From Prado023 sp963818445 (GTDB lineage: Bacteria > Actinomycetota > Actinomycetes > S36-B12 > CAIYMF01): a stretch of 64,000 nucleotides of DNA. The first letter of the stretch is position 1, and the number at the start of each line of letters is the position of its first letter. Shown here piece after piece: positions 8,270 to 16,867 of this stretch. The position numbers were made by a program, and so were the translations under genes. The DNA lies in contig CAWFSG010000017.1 of NCBI GenBank assembly GCA_963818445.1, positions 62,001 to 126,000 of the forward strand. Reading direction: 5' to 3'. The notes under the pieces are model-generated. The model ran no database searches. It saw only the letters and a list, made by a program, of their open reading frames with translations, and had not been told where the DNA came from.

Positions 8270-9375
8270 GAGGGCAGCAGCCCCGCGAGCGCCAGCGGGC
8301 CGGCGAAGACGGTCAGCCCCGGGGGCAGGGCCGCCTTGGCCGGCCGGATCCGCAGGAGCGCCCGCACGACCGGGACGGCTGGGTCCAGGCCGGACAGCTC
8401 CGCGGCCCGGACACAGACACCGAGGGCGGCCTCCCATCGCGCCCTGGTCGGGCGCGTGGCCACCGCCGCAAGCATTCCCTGGAGCGCGACATGCACGCGG
8501 TCGGCCCGAAGCCCCGCCAGCAGGTCGCCGCCCGGGTCGGCCAGCAGGGACTCCGGGTCCGGCAGGTCGAGTGCGGAGATCCAGGACAGGAACTCGTGCC
8601 CGGTGGGCGCCCCCACGGCCCCATGCACCAGCAGCCGGATCGCCTCGCCATCGACCGGGTCGGCGGCCGCGAGGAGCCGCGCGGTGTAGTCCCAGGTGCG
8701 TGGCGTGGGGAAGGCCCGGCCGCGTGAGGCGGCGTCCTTGGGGATCGCCGAGAGCTGCCCCGAGCGAACGCCGAGGAAGGCCGCCACCTTCGCCCGGCTC
8801 GCGGCCAACCTCGCTGGGTACCCCGCATCGAGGGCGGGGACGCTGATCCGCGGCCACTGCCCCGTGACGAGGGACTCGGTGAACACCTCGAGCGGGAGGG
8901 TCCAGTCCATGTGGACGAAGCGGTTGGCGGTCGGGGCCGCAAGCTCCCAGCCCGAGGCGGCGACGTCGGCGGGATTTGCCGCAGCCCCGAACGAGACCCG
9001 CTCGGGAAGGCGCAACGCACCGACCTCCCCGTGCGTGAGCGGTCGGAGCGCGGCGGCCTGCACGGCAGGGGAGGCGGTGGTCCACTCGTCGAAGAACACG
9101 ACTGAGGGTCCCTGGTTCTCGGCCACGCGCACCGCCCATTGCGGAGGTGCGAGGTCAACTCGGCCGGCGTTCACGACCGGGAGCCCGGCGAAGTCGCTGG
9201 GCTCGTAGTGCGAGCAGATCAGCGTCTCCACGTGCCAACCGGAGTCCACTGCGGACTCCACGACCGCGGTCTTGCCCGCCCCCGGCTCACCCCAGAGCAG
9301 GAACGGGATGCGAGTCGCGACGCACACCCCCATCGCCTGCAGCACCTGCTCGTACCCGATCCGGTCCCTGGCCAC
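8266..9375 (-). CDS. MoxR-like AAA+ ATPase
   Basis: The 369-residue protein has Walker A GEPGAGKT (29-36) and Walker B VVFFDE (92-97), followed by the sensor-type stretch VSFGAAANPADVAASGWEL. It belongs to the AAA_5/MoxR group, which partners VWA proteins. The GTG at 9375 is chosen because GGGAG sits about 7 nt upstream and the protein begins just before the ATPase core; the open frame upstream to 9672 overlaps the next gene and is not coding. The gene follows the unrecognised gene by 26 bp and overlaps the VWA gene by ATGA, so the three form one operon. Family is sure; substrate is not known. Confidence 0.88.
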   Translation of the reverse strand: MARDRIGYEQVLQAMGVCVATRIPFLLWGEPGAGKTAVVESAVDSGWHVETLICSHYEPSDFAGLPVVNAGRVDLAPPQWAVRVAENQGPSVVFFDEWTTASPAVQAAALRPLTHGEVGALRLPERVSFGAAANPADVAASGWELAAPTANRFVHMDWTLPLEVFTESLVTGQWPRISVPALDAGYPARLAASRAKVAAFLGVRSGQLSAIPKDAASRGRAFPTPRTWDYTARLLAAADPVDGEAIRLLVHGAVGAPTGHEFLSWISALDLPDPESLLADPGGDLLAGLRADRVHVALQGMLAAVATRPTRARWEAALGVCVRAAELSGLDPAVPVVRALLRIRPAKAALPPGLTVFAGPLALAGLLPS

Positions 9376-9401
9376 CCTGGCTCCCTTCGTCCCGGTGCAC
9401 G

Positions 9402-10523
9402 CTAGGTCGGGGGTCCGACATCGCCGGCCGGGAGCGACAGCGCCAACTGGTCCCCTCGACGCAGGATCGCCACCGTGTCGGGGACGGTCCCCCAGCGGGC
9501 GATCGCGATCGCCAGACCCGTGCGCTCCTTGGCATCGGGACGACGCCAGCCGAGGCCGCGCGCGACCCGCTCGACCGCGGACGGGGCCGGGGGGTCGGGC
9601 GGGAATCCCACGCCCTCCTGGCCCACCCAGGCCAGCTGCTCGGGGGCGGGCCGATAGCCGGACCCCACCCATCGGGCCAGCAGCTGGGCCGCCCCCGGGA
9701 CGGAGATCCCCCAGTCACCGGCGACTGCGTGGGCCTGAACAGGGGTGTACCCGGACATGGAGAGGCGGACGATGTCGACGCGGCGGGCACCGGTGGCCAG
9801 CCAGTCCGAACGGGCCCTGGGATCGCGGCGGTCAAGGTCGGTCTGGGTCCACGCGACCCAGGTGGCTGTTGCCGGGTCGGGTGCTCCATGCGCCGTGGAC
9901 GCCACCCACGCGATGTCCGCGCTCGTGTGTGCCAGGGCGAGCAGGAGCTCGAGCGTGGGCTCCGCGAGTCCGGCCGCGGCCAGCTCGGAGCACTGGCCCA
10001 GCACCCATGTCGGGTGCAGTCCGCAGGCCCAGGCCTGCTCGACCAGCGGGTCACCGCGCCCCACCGGCGGTCCGGGATCCGCCCTCGGGCCCAGCCCCGA
10101 GACCAGGTTGCGCAGGTCGCGCGCCGGGACGCGGCTGGCCCCGGCGACATGGGTGACGTCCCGGCAGTGCGCCGCGGCCACGACAGGATCGTCGAACCCG
10201 CGCGCGGGGCAGCACGGCAGGACGGCTTCGAGGCTGAACCACGTGGCCCCGCGGTCCGGTGAGCGGGCGAGCAACCCGGTCTGGCGGGTCGCCCGCTCCC
10301 ACCACATCCGGAACCCGGGCATCAGCGCCCGCAGGGCCGGGATGCACGAGACCCCGCCGCCGAACGCCGCCGCGATCTGCTCGAGGCCCTCATCGTGCGG
10401 GGTCTGCACCGACCAGTCCGGGGCGATCGTGACCGAGTGCCGCGCCGACCGGGCACCGGCCGAGGCCCGGCACGGGAATGTTGCGGTCAGGGGGAGCTCC
10501 ACCCCGACACCTGCGCCTCCCAT
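9402..10523 (-). CDS. Unrecognised protein, first gene of the MoxR/VWA operon
   Basis: A 373-residue open frame with an ATG at 10523 and GAGGGGAG about 6 nt upstream. I do not recognise a family. It has no signal peptide or clear membrane segment. It is rich in Trp, Ala and Arg. A cysteine pair in AVLPCCPARGFDD and an AHCRDVTHVAG segment lie in the first half; the second half has repeated helical stretches (for example LELLLALAHTSADIAW and VDIVRLSMSGYTPVQAHAVAGDW) that could be armadillo- or HEAT-like. The end looks like a small beta domain (TVAILRRGDQLALSLP). Its place directly before the ATPase suggests a client, adaptor or regulator of that pair. That role is inferred from position only. 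Confidence 0.75.
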   Translation of the reverse strand: MGGAGVGVELPLTATFPCRASAGARSARHSVTIAPDWSVQTPHDEGLEQIAAAFGGGVSCIPALRALMPGFRMWWERATRQTGLLARSPDRGATWFSLEAVLPCCPARGFDDPVVAAAHCRDVTHVAGASRVPARDLRNLVSGLGPRADPGPPVGRGDPLVEQAWACGLHPTWVLGQCSELAAAGLAEPTLELLLALAHTSADIAWVASTAHGAPDPATATWVAWTQTDLDRRDPRARSDWLATGARRVDIVRLSMSGYTPVQAHAVAGDWGISVPGAAQLLARWVGSGYRPAPEQLAWVGQEGVGFPPDPPAPSAVERVARGLGWRRPDAKERTGLAIAIARWGTVPDTVAILRRGDQLALSLPAGDVGPPT

Positions 10524-10680
10524 CGGACTCCCCTCTCGGCGCCGTCACCGTAGCGCCGGGCCCTGACATCGCCCTGGGCCCGCCGATGGACTCGGGGGGC
10601 CCGGGGCGTGCACCCCGCGACACGCGCGCCACCAACGGCGCCCGGAGCACCCGGGTCTCGCCTCCGGGGCCGCGCTCCGA

Positions 10681-10686
10681 TACCGT
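10681..10686 (+). promoter_or_regulatory. -10-like hexamer TACCGT of the glycosyltransferase cassette
   Basis: TACCGT ends 7 nt before the ATG at 10694 with no ribosome binding site, so the first cassette gene is probably translated from a leaderless mRNA. Confidence 0.5.
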
Positions 10687-10693
10687 CGCGGTC

Positions 10694-11725
10694 ATGGCCG
10701 AACCCACCGCGTCCACGTGGCCGGATGGCGTCTCCGTGGTCATGCCCGTGCTCAACGAGGAGCGTCACCTGACCCACGCGGTCACCGGGATCCTGACCCA
10801 GGACTGGGTGGGTCCGCTGGAGATCGTCCTGGCGCTGGGGCCCTCGACCGATCGGACCGACGAAGTGGCGCGCCGGCTCCAGGCGGTCGACGACCGCATC
10901 GTTCTGGTGCCCAACCCGAGCGGGCGGACGCCATCGGGGCTGAACGCCGCGATCCACGCCTCGCGCTACGAGGTGGTCGTCCGCGTCGACGGGCACGCGA
11001 TCCTGCCGGGGGACTACGTGTCGACGGCCGTGGAGACGCTGGCGCGCACGGGTGCGGACAACGTCGGCGGGATCATGCAGGCCGAGGGCGAGACTCCGTT
11101 CGAGCAGGCAGTCGCCAGGGCCATGACGACGCCGATGGGCGTCGGCGCCGCCCCATTCCATGTGGGGGGCGGGGAAGGGGAGGCCGAGACGGTCTACCTC
11201 GGGTGCTTCCGCAAGTCCGCCCTGCAGCGGGTCGGCGGATACGACGAGACCTTCCTGCGCGCCCAGGACTGGGAGATGAATCACCGGATCCGGGAGACCG
11301 GTGGGCTCGTCTGGTTCAACCCGGCGCTGGTGGTCATCTACCGCCCGCGCCCGGATGCCTCATCGCTGGCCGCCCAGTACTTCCACTACGGCCGGTGGCG
11401 CCGAGAGGTCATGCGCCGGCATCCCGAGACGGCGTCGCGGACGTCGGCACTGCGCTACTTCGCGCCCCCCACCGCGGTCGTGGGCGTCGTTGCAGGGACG
11501 GCTGCGGGGCTCGTCGGGTCCACCGTCGGCCCGCGTTCGCTGCGGATCGGCTGGCTCGCCCCTGTCGGCTACCTGGCCCTCATCACCGCCGGTGCGGCCG
11601 TCTCAGGGCGCGGCCTACCTCCTGCCGCCCACGCCCGATTGCCCTTGGTCTACGCCACGATGCATGGCGCGTGGGGCACCGGCTTCCTGACCTCGCCGCC
11701 CGGACTGCGCGAGCTCGAGGCGTGA
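10694..11725 (+). CDS. Glycosyltransferase family 2, membrane-anchored
   Basis: The 343-residue protein starts with the GT-A fold pattern VSVVMPVLNEERHLTHAV, then LALGPSTDRTDEVARRL (nucleotide-binding region), a DxD-like VRVDGHAILPGDYV and the acceptor-side RAQDWEMNHRIRETGG. Two hydrophobic segments near the C-terminus (from about VVGVVAGTAAGLVG on) suggest membrane attachment with the active site in the cytoplasm. The fold resembles ExoA-type succinoglycan glucosyltransferases. ATG 10694 follows a leaderless-type hexamer; the frame upstream of it is not needed for the domain. The stop overlaps the next start as GTGA, and the four genes to 15277 overlap one another, so this heads an operon. 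Donor and acceptor sugars are unknown. Confidence 0.88.
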   Translation: MAEPTASTWPDGVSVVMPVLNEERHLTHAVTGILTQDWVGPLEIVLALGPSTDRTDEVARRLQAVDDRIVLVPNPSGRTPSGLNAAIHASRYEVVVRVDGHAILPGDYVSTAVETLARTGADNVGGIMQAEGETPFEQAVARAMTTPMGVGAAPFHVGGGEGEAETVYLGCFRKSALQRVGGYDETFLRAQDWEMNHRIRETGGLVWFNPALVVIYRPRPDASSLAAQYFHYGRWRREVMRRHPETASRTSALRYFAPPTAVVGVVAGTAAGLVGSTVGPRSLRIGWLAPVGYLALITAGAAVSGRGLPPAAHARLPLVYATMHGAWGTGFLTSPPGLRELEA

Positions 11726-13564
11726 GGGCGCTCGTCCGCCCGGGGGCCGCGGGGCCCGACGCCGTAGCGGGGCTCGAACAGCGCCTCGCCCGGCTGGGGG
11801 TGACCGATGTCGTCGTCCTTGCTGCGGGTGACTGCGCCAGCCAGCTCACGGCCCTCGCCGGGGGGCTGTCGGGGCGAACCCTGATCGTCGACTCCGACCT
11901 CATCGTGGCCGATGCCTGCCTGGGGCAGCTGGTGGATGATCCGGCGGTGCGTTCTGGGGCGCTCGTGGGGGAGTTCCCCGGGGAGCCCGGCCCCGGCACG
12001 CCCGGCCCCGGCGAGCTCGCGGATGCAGCTCCGGTCCGGATCGCCCAGAAGCGGATCGCCAGTGCCGGCTCGACGGTGCACGCCGTCAGCGCGCCCAATG
12101 CGGCCTCGCTGGGGGCCCTGGTCATCGACGCCCACGACGTCCCAGCGGCCGCCGATGCCCTGGCTGGTGTCGCGGTGGCGGCCGGAACCCTCGACTGGCA
12201 CGCCGATCCGATCGACCTGGCCCTTGTGGCGCTCGTCCGGGCGCAGATCACGATGGGCGCCGTGACGGTCCGTCGGCCCTGTGCTGCGTGGCGGCACTCC
12301 GGAGCAGCGCGACGCAGCCATGCAGGAGTTGGCGGCCATCGATGAGGCCCGGGTGCTTCTCGAGAGGGCCAATCGCCCCGACGACGGGTTCTACTCGACG
12401 TTCGTCCTGCGGAAGGCCTCGACGCCGCTGACCGCGCTGGCGTTGCGCCTTCGCCTCACGCCCAACCAGGTCTCGGTCTTCTCGCTGGTCGTGGGACTGT
12501 CCGCTGCCCTGTGCTTCGCCACCGGCTCGTGGTGGGGACTGCTGGCCGGCGCCCTCTTGATGCAGGCCTCGCTGATCATCGACTGCGTCGACGGTGAGGT
12601 CGCGCGCTTCACCCGCTCCTTCTCCGACCTCGGGGCGTGGATCGATGCGTCCAGCGACCGGGTCAAGGAGTACGCCGCCTACGCCGGCCTGGCCGCCGGC
12701 TCGCTGCGGAACGGTCACGACATCTGGCTGTTGGCCGCGCTGGTGATGATCCTGCAGACCGTGCGCCACGTCGGGGACTACGACTTCTCCCGGGTCCAAC
12801 GGATCCGGGAGTCCTGGGTGGCTGCGCGGTCGGTCGAGGACCCCAGTGACGGCGGCGCGGCTGGATCGGGTGCGACTCTGGAGCTGTCCGCCCAACTCAA
12901 CCTCGACAGCCGGGTTCGCTGGGCCAAGAAGGTCCTTCTCATGCCCATCGGCGAGCGCTGGCTGATCCTGTCGGTCGGGGTGATCACGATCGGGCCCCGG
13001 TGGACGCTCGTGCTCATGCTGGGTCTCGGCCTGCTGGCCCTCGCCTACACGGCAGCTGGGCGGATCCTGCGATCCCGGGCCTGGCGCCAGCCGCCGGATC
13101 GCAGCGGATCCTGGCTGCTCGAGCCGCAGCTGGACCTCGGTCCGATCGGCCAGCCGGTGTGGGACCGCCTGTTCGCCGCGCGTCAGCCGCTGGCCCATGC
13201 GTTCGGCTGGGCCTGGCCGGCGGGGATGCGCGTCGTCGAACTGGGGATCGTGTGGCTGGCTGTGGCGCTGATCGTGCCCGCTGACGGGGCGTGGTTGTTC
13301 GCGTGGGTGTTCGTTGTCGTGTTCCACCACTACGACACCCTCTACCGGGCCCTGGGCGGCTCCGCGCCGCCGAGGTGGCTGGTGATGGCCGGTCTGGGGT
13401 GGGACGGTCGTACCATCCTCGTGCTCGGGGCGGCTGCACTCGGGGCGGCTGCGCTCACGGGGCTGCTCGCGTGGGGCAGCCTCATCCTGGGGATCCTCTT
13501 CGTGGTCGTCGCGTCCGTGCAGTGGGTCCGGTCGATGACGCGCAAGGATGTGTCCCATGCCTGA
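11722..13564 (+). CDS. CDP-alcohol phosphotransferase with N-terminal nucleotidyltransferase-like region (one frameshift)
   Basis: Two frames join to about 613 residues. The N-terminal ~185 residues (GLEQRLARLGVTDVVVLAAG, TLIVDSDLIVADACLGQLV) resemble the Rossmann-like start of nucleotidyltransferases but lack the GxGxRl loop. The C-terminal part is a CDP-alcohol phosphatidyltransferase with the intact metal signature DCVDGEVARF ... GAWIDASSD, many membrane helices and a conserved tail (LNLDSRVRWAKKVLLMP) I associate with DUF5941. The frame changes at CCC 12277-12279: dropping one C gives RRPVLRGGTPEQ. The GTG at 11722 overlaps the previous stop. It should condense a CDP-linked alcohol with an acceptor alcohol at the membrane; the substrates are unknown. 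Confidence 0.82.
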
Positions 13565-14405
13565 CGTCCCCGAGCCCGGTGAGCGCCGGAGCCCGGAGCG
13601 CGCGGAGCGCCCCGAGCGCCCCACGATCGCCGAGCTGCGGGCCGTCACCCAGCCCCCTGCGGTGCGCGGGCGGAAGAACTCCGAGCACTGGGTCGCCGAC
13701 GTCTACCTGCGCCGCATCTCGCCCTACCTGACCCGGGCCCTGCTGCCGACCGGTGTCTCGGCGAACACGGTCACGTGGTTCATGATCGTGACCGGCGCCT
13801 CGGCGGGTCTCGCGCTGCTGATCCCGGGGATCCCGGGGGCATTCCTCGCGCTGTTGCTCGGCCAGATGCAGATGCTCTGGGATTGCTGCGACGGGGAGGT
13901 GGCCAGATGGCGGGGGACGTTCTCGCCGGCCGGCACCTTCCTGGACAAGATCGGGCACTACACGGCGGAGTCGGTGATCCCGGTGTGCCTGGGCATCCGG
14001 GCGGCCGGTTCGGACTTCTCGTGGACCGCGCCCGGCGGGTACGCCTACGCCGGGGCGATCCTTGCGCTGCTGATCATGTTCAACAAGGCGCTCAACGACA
14101 TGGTGCACGTGTCACGGGCGTTCGCGGGACTTCCTCGGCTTGAGGATGTCGCCGGTGTGGGGACGCCGACCAGTTCGGGCCTTGCCCGGGTGCGCGGGCT
14201 GGTGAGGTTCTTCCCGTTCAACCGGATCTTCCACTCGGTGGAGATGACGATCCTCGTGTTCGTCGCGGCCCTCGGCGACGCCTTGGTGGGTGGGCTCGCT
14301 GTGACCCAGTGGCTGGTCCTGGTGATGCTGGGGCTGGCGGTCGTGACCGTCGGCGGGCACGTGCTGGCCATCCTGTCCTCGACCAAGCTGCGGTCCCCGG
14401 CATGA
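13557..14405 (+). CDS. CDP-alcohol phosphotransferase family membrane protein
   Basis: The 282-residue protein has several membrane helices and the family signature starting DCCDGEVAR (109-117), then G126 and D130. The last position of the G-x3-D-x3-D part is H134 (DKIGH) instead of the Asp that acts as base in characterised members. This may mark a separate subfamily or changed chemistry. The ATG at 13557 overlaps the end of the previous gene by 8 bp, and the stop overlaps the next start as ATGA. The pairing with the upstream family member suggests two consecutive phosphoalcohol transfers or a heteromeric enzyme. The first 45 residues are charged and cytoplasmic. Confidence 0.87.
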   Translation: MPDVPEPGERRSPERAERPERPTIAELRAVTQPPAVRGRKNSEHWVADVYLRRISPYLTRALLPTGVSANTVTWFMIVTGASAGLALLIPGIPGAFLALLLGQMQMLWDCCDGEVARWRGTFSPAGTFLDKIGHYTAESVIPVCLGIRAAGSDFSWTAPGGYAYAGAILALLIMFNKALNDMVHVSRAFAGLPRLEDVAGVGTPTSSGLARVRGLVRFFPFNRIFHSVEMTILVFVAALGDALVGGLAVTQWLVLVMLGLAVVTVGGHVLAILSSTKLRSPA

Positions 14406-15277
14406 GCGGCGCGGAGGTCGCGCACTTCGGTGTGGTCGTCCTGACGATGGGGCAGCGACCCGACGACCTGCGGCGCGGGCTGGAGTCCGTGCTGGCGCAG
14501 CAGGACGTCACGACCGACATCGTGGTTGTGGGGAACGGCTGGGTCCCGGTGGACCTGCCGGACGGCGTTCGCGGGCTGGCGCTGCCGGAGAATCTCGGGA
14601 TCCCCGCGGGGCGGAACGCGGGAGTGCCCGAGGTGTCCGGCGAGTTGCTCTTCTTCCTCGACGACGACGCCGCCCTGGCGTCTCCCGACACGTTGGCGCG
14701 CTTCGCTGCCCTGTTCGTTGCGCGCCCGGAGGTGGGCCTGATCCAGCCGCGGGTGGAGGACGCGACCGGTCGGTCCGCACCAGGTCGGTGGGTCCCGCGG
14801 CTGCGCACGGGCGACCCTGCAGAGCCGAGCCCGGCGACGTCGCTGTGGGAGGGCGCGGTGGCCATCCGGCGGTCGATCTTCGATGAGGTCGGTGGTTGGC
14901 CGGGGCTGTTCTTCTACGCCCACGAGGGCATCGAGCTCTGCTGGCGGGTCTGGGATACCGGCCACGTGCCGTGGTACGCCGGCGACATCGTCATCCACCA
15001 TCCGGTGATCGATCCGCGCCGGCACGCGGAGTTCTGGCACATGAACGCCCGCAACCGCGTGCTCCTGGCTCGGCGGAACCTGCCGGCGGTGCTGCGCCCG
15101 GTCTACGCCGGGACGTGGGCCGTGATCACGACGGCGCGGGTGCGCGACAAGGACGCACGTGGGGCGTGGTGGGAGGGCTTCCGCGAGGGCTGGCGGATGG
15201 AGCCGGGTGATCGCCGGCCGATGCACTGGTCGACCGTGTGGGCGATGGCGAAGGCGGGGCGCCCCCCGGTGGTGTGA
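14402..15277 (+). CDS. Glycosyltransferase family 2
   Basis: The 291-residue protein has the GT-A layout: VVVLTMGQRPDDLRRGLESV, a shortened nucleotide-binding part, LPENLGIPAGRNAGV and the metal motif FFLDDDAAL, then YAHEGIELCWRVWD in the acceptor region. It looks like the rhamnosyl/galactofuranosyl-type GT2 group. No membrane helix is obvious. The ATG at 14402 overlaps the stop of the CDP-alcohol phosphotransferase gene as ATGA. It closes the four-gene cassette; a gap of 107 bp with an SOS-type promoter follows. Sugar specificity cannot be read from the sequence. Confidence 0.88.
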   Translation: MSGAEVAHFGVVVLTMGQRPDDLRRGLESVLAQQDVTTDIVVVGNGWVPVDLPDGVRGLALPENLGIPAGRNAGVPEVSGELLFFLDDDAALASPDTLARFAALFVARPEVGLIQPRVEDATGRSAPGRWVPRLRTGDPAEPSPATSLWEGAVAIRRSIFDEVGGWPGLFFYAHEGIELCWRVWDTGHVPWYAGDIVIHHPVIDPRRHAEFWHMNARNRVLLARRNLPAVLRPVYAGTWAVITTARVRDKDARGAWWEGFREGWRMEPGDRRPMHWSTVWAMAKAGRPPVV

Positions 15278-15344
15278 GGGGCGAGGCTGTCTGGGACCGT
15301 CCACAGGTCTGCCCCATCTCTTCGTTGTGTCGCCCTCCGTGTGG

Positions 15345-15366
15345 TAGGATTCGAACAGGTGTTCGA
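15345..15366 (+). promoter_or_regulatory. -10 hexamer TAGGAT with abutting LexA (SOS) box
   Basis: TAGGAT (15345-15350) is followed directly by TCGAACAGGTGTTCGA (15351-15366), a perfect match to the palindromic actinobacterial LexA operator form TCGAAC-N4-GTTCGA. It lies 19 bases before the HNH gene start, over the expected transcription start, so LexA should repress the gene until DNA damage. Confidence 0.88.
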
Positions 15367-15384
15367 GCATGACGGGGGAGCCAG

Positions 15385-16854
15385 ATGGGGGCACGGGGGA
15401 CGGGTGGACCACCGGTGGTGGCCGAAGGGCGGGCTGCGGCCGCGGCGATGACGGCCTCGCCGGAGGTGGGTGACCTGTGGTCCCAGTTGTCCGGTCTGGC
15501 AGGCGGAGAGCTTCCGGTCATGGGACTGAGCGCCGGGGAGCGGCCGGCCGCTGACGTGGAGGTGCTGTGCTCCGCGGTGGCGTCGGTGGAGTACGAGCTG
15601 GCCCGCCGGATGGTCGCCGCAGGGCGCTCGGGGAGCCTGCCCCTGGTCGGCGATGGGGCCATGCTCCTGGCCCGCGGATGGTCGGCAGGTTGGGCGCGGA
15701 GGCTGGCCAGCGCTGGCGCGTTCGTGAGTGACCATCCCACGCTGGCGGCGGTCTGGGCCACGGGTGTGGTCACCAGCGAGCACGTCCATGCGTTGGCGCG
15801 TCACGCCGACCGCCTGACCGCTGATCAGATGGCGGCGGTCATCGAGGAGTTGGCCCCCTGGTGGGGGCAGATGTCCCCGTTGGCGGTGGCGCACTTCGTG
15901 CAGCGCGTGATCCGGGTCCTTTCCCCGCCGTCGGATCCCGAGCCGGGGGAGTCCGATGCCCACGAGGGTCGGTCGCTGTCCTTCGCCCTGACCTCCGATT
16001 CCGTGATCCTCTCCGGCAACCTGCCCCGACTGGAGGGGGAAGCGGTGATCGCCGCGATCGACGCGTTCGCGGAGCGGATGCGCAGCGAGGCCGACCACGT
16101 GCCCGCCTCGGCGCGCCGCGCCGATGGCCTGGTGGCTCTGGTGAACGCGGGCCACGCCTCCGGTTCGATCCCGAGCCGCGGCGGGTTGCCGGTGTCGGTC
16201 TCGGTCACTCTCGATTCGACGTCCCTGGGGGACCAGCTGTGGACGACCTCGCGCGGCCACACGCTGACCAATGCCGAGCAGCGGTTCGCCGCCTGCGACG
16301 CGATGGTCACCCCCATCGTGCTCGATTCGGGGCACTGCCCCGACACGGTTGCCGAGTTGCTCGCGGCCGCCGGTCCGGCCGGTGGTGGCTCCGCCGATGT
16401 GGTCACCGACGCGGCCAACGTCCAGGCGGGGACGCCCCTGATTCCCTCCGCGGCAGCGCGGATCGCCGAGCTGGCCATGATGCTGTTGGGCACCCGGATC
16501 CCGTTGGCGGTCGGACGCACCGCACGGACCGCGACACCCGCGCAGCGCCGTGCGCTCGCCGCCCGAGACCGCGGGTGCATCATCCCCGGCTGCGGGATCC
16601 CCGCCGAGGCGTGCCAGACACACCATGTCGAGGACTGGGCCGGAGGCGGGAGGACGGACCTACCGAACATGGCCCTGCTCTGCTGGGCACACCACCGTCA
16701 GGTGGACCTGGGGATGTGGACCATCGTGCCGACGCTGACCGACGATCAGGTGCCCCGACCCGAACCCGGGGCGCCACCCGGAACCCCATGGCCCGCGAAC
16801 AACGGAGCACCGTGGACCATCGCGAGGACGCCTCGAACACGCTGGCGGCTGTGA
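15385..16854 (+). CDS. DUF222/HNH endonuclease-like protein (13E12 repeat family), SOS-controlled
   Basis: The 489-residue protein has a DUF222 domain over roughly residues 30-330 and a C-terminal HNH nuclease-like motif: RDRGCIIPGCGIP, then HHVEDWAGGGRTDLPNMALLCWAHH. The cysteines C-x4-C and the HH pair suit zinc and catalytic roles. This is the REP13E12/13E12 family, abundant in actinobacteria. Some mycobacterial members also carry LexA boxes, as here. ATG 15385 has GGGGGAG about 4 nt upstream; an ATG at 15369 is out of frame. The gene is convergent with the large secreted-protein gene. Whether it cuts DNA during repair or is a mobile/selfish nuclease is not known. Confidence 0.92.
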   Translation: MGARGTGGPPVVAEGRAAAAAMTASPEVGDLWSQLSGLAGGELPVMGLSAGERPAADVEVLCSAVASVEYELARRMVAAGRSGSLPLVGDGAMLLARGWSAGWARRLASAGAFVSDHPTLAAVWATGVVTSEHVHALARHADRLTADQMAAVIEELAPWWGQMSPLAVAHFVQRVIRVLSPPSDPEPGESDAHEGRSLSFALTSDSVILSGNLPRLEGEAVIAAIDAFAERMRSEADHVPASARRADGLVALVNAGHASGSIPSRGGLPVSVSVTLDSTSLGDQLWTTSRGHTLTNAEQRFAACDAMVTPIVLDSGHCPDTVAELLAAAGPAGGGSADVVTDAANVQAGTPLIPSAAARIAELAMMLLGTRIPLAVGRTARTATPAQRRALAARDRGCIIPGCGIPAEACQTHHVEDWAGGGRTDLPNMALLCWAHHRQVDLGMWTIVPTLTDDQVPRPEPGAPPGTPWPANNGAPWTIARTPRTRWRL

Positions 16855-16867
16855 GGGCGCCCGCCCG

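Noticed and set aside
12281..13564. Separate CDP-alcohol phosphotransferase gene starting at 12281
   Set aside because: There is no ribosome binding site, and the upstream frame continues into this one after removal of one C, so the two parts are one fusion gene.
15369..15384. ATG at 15369 as the start of the HNH gene
   Set aside because: It is out of frame with the coding sequence. The ATG at 15385 has a ribosome binding site at proper distance.
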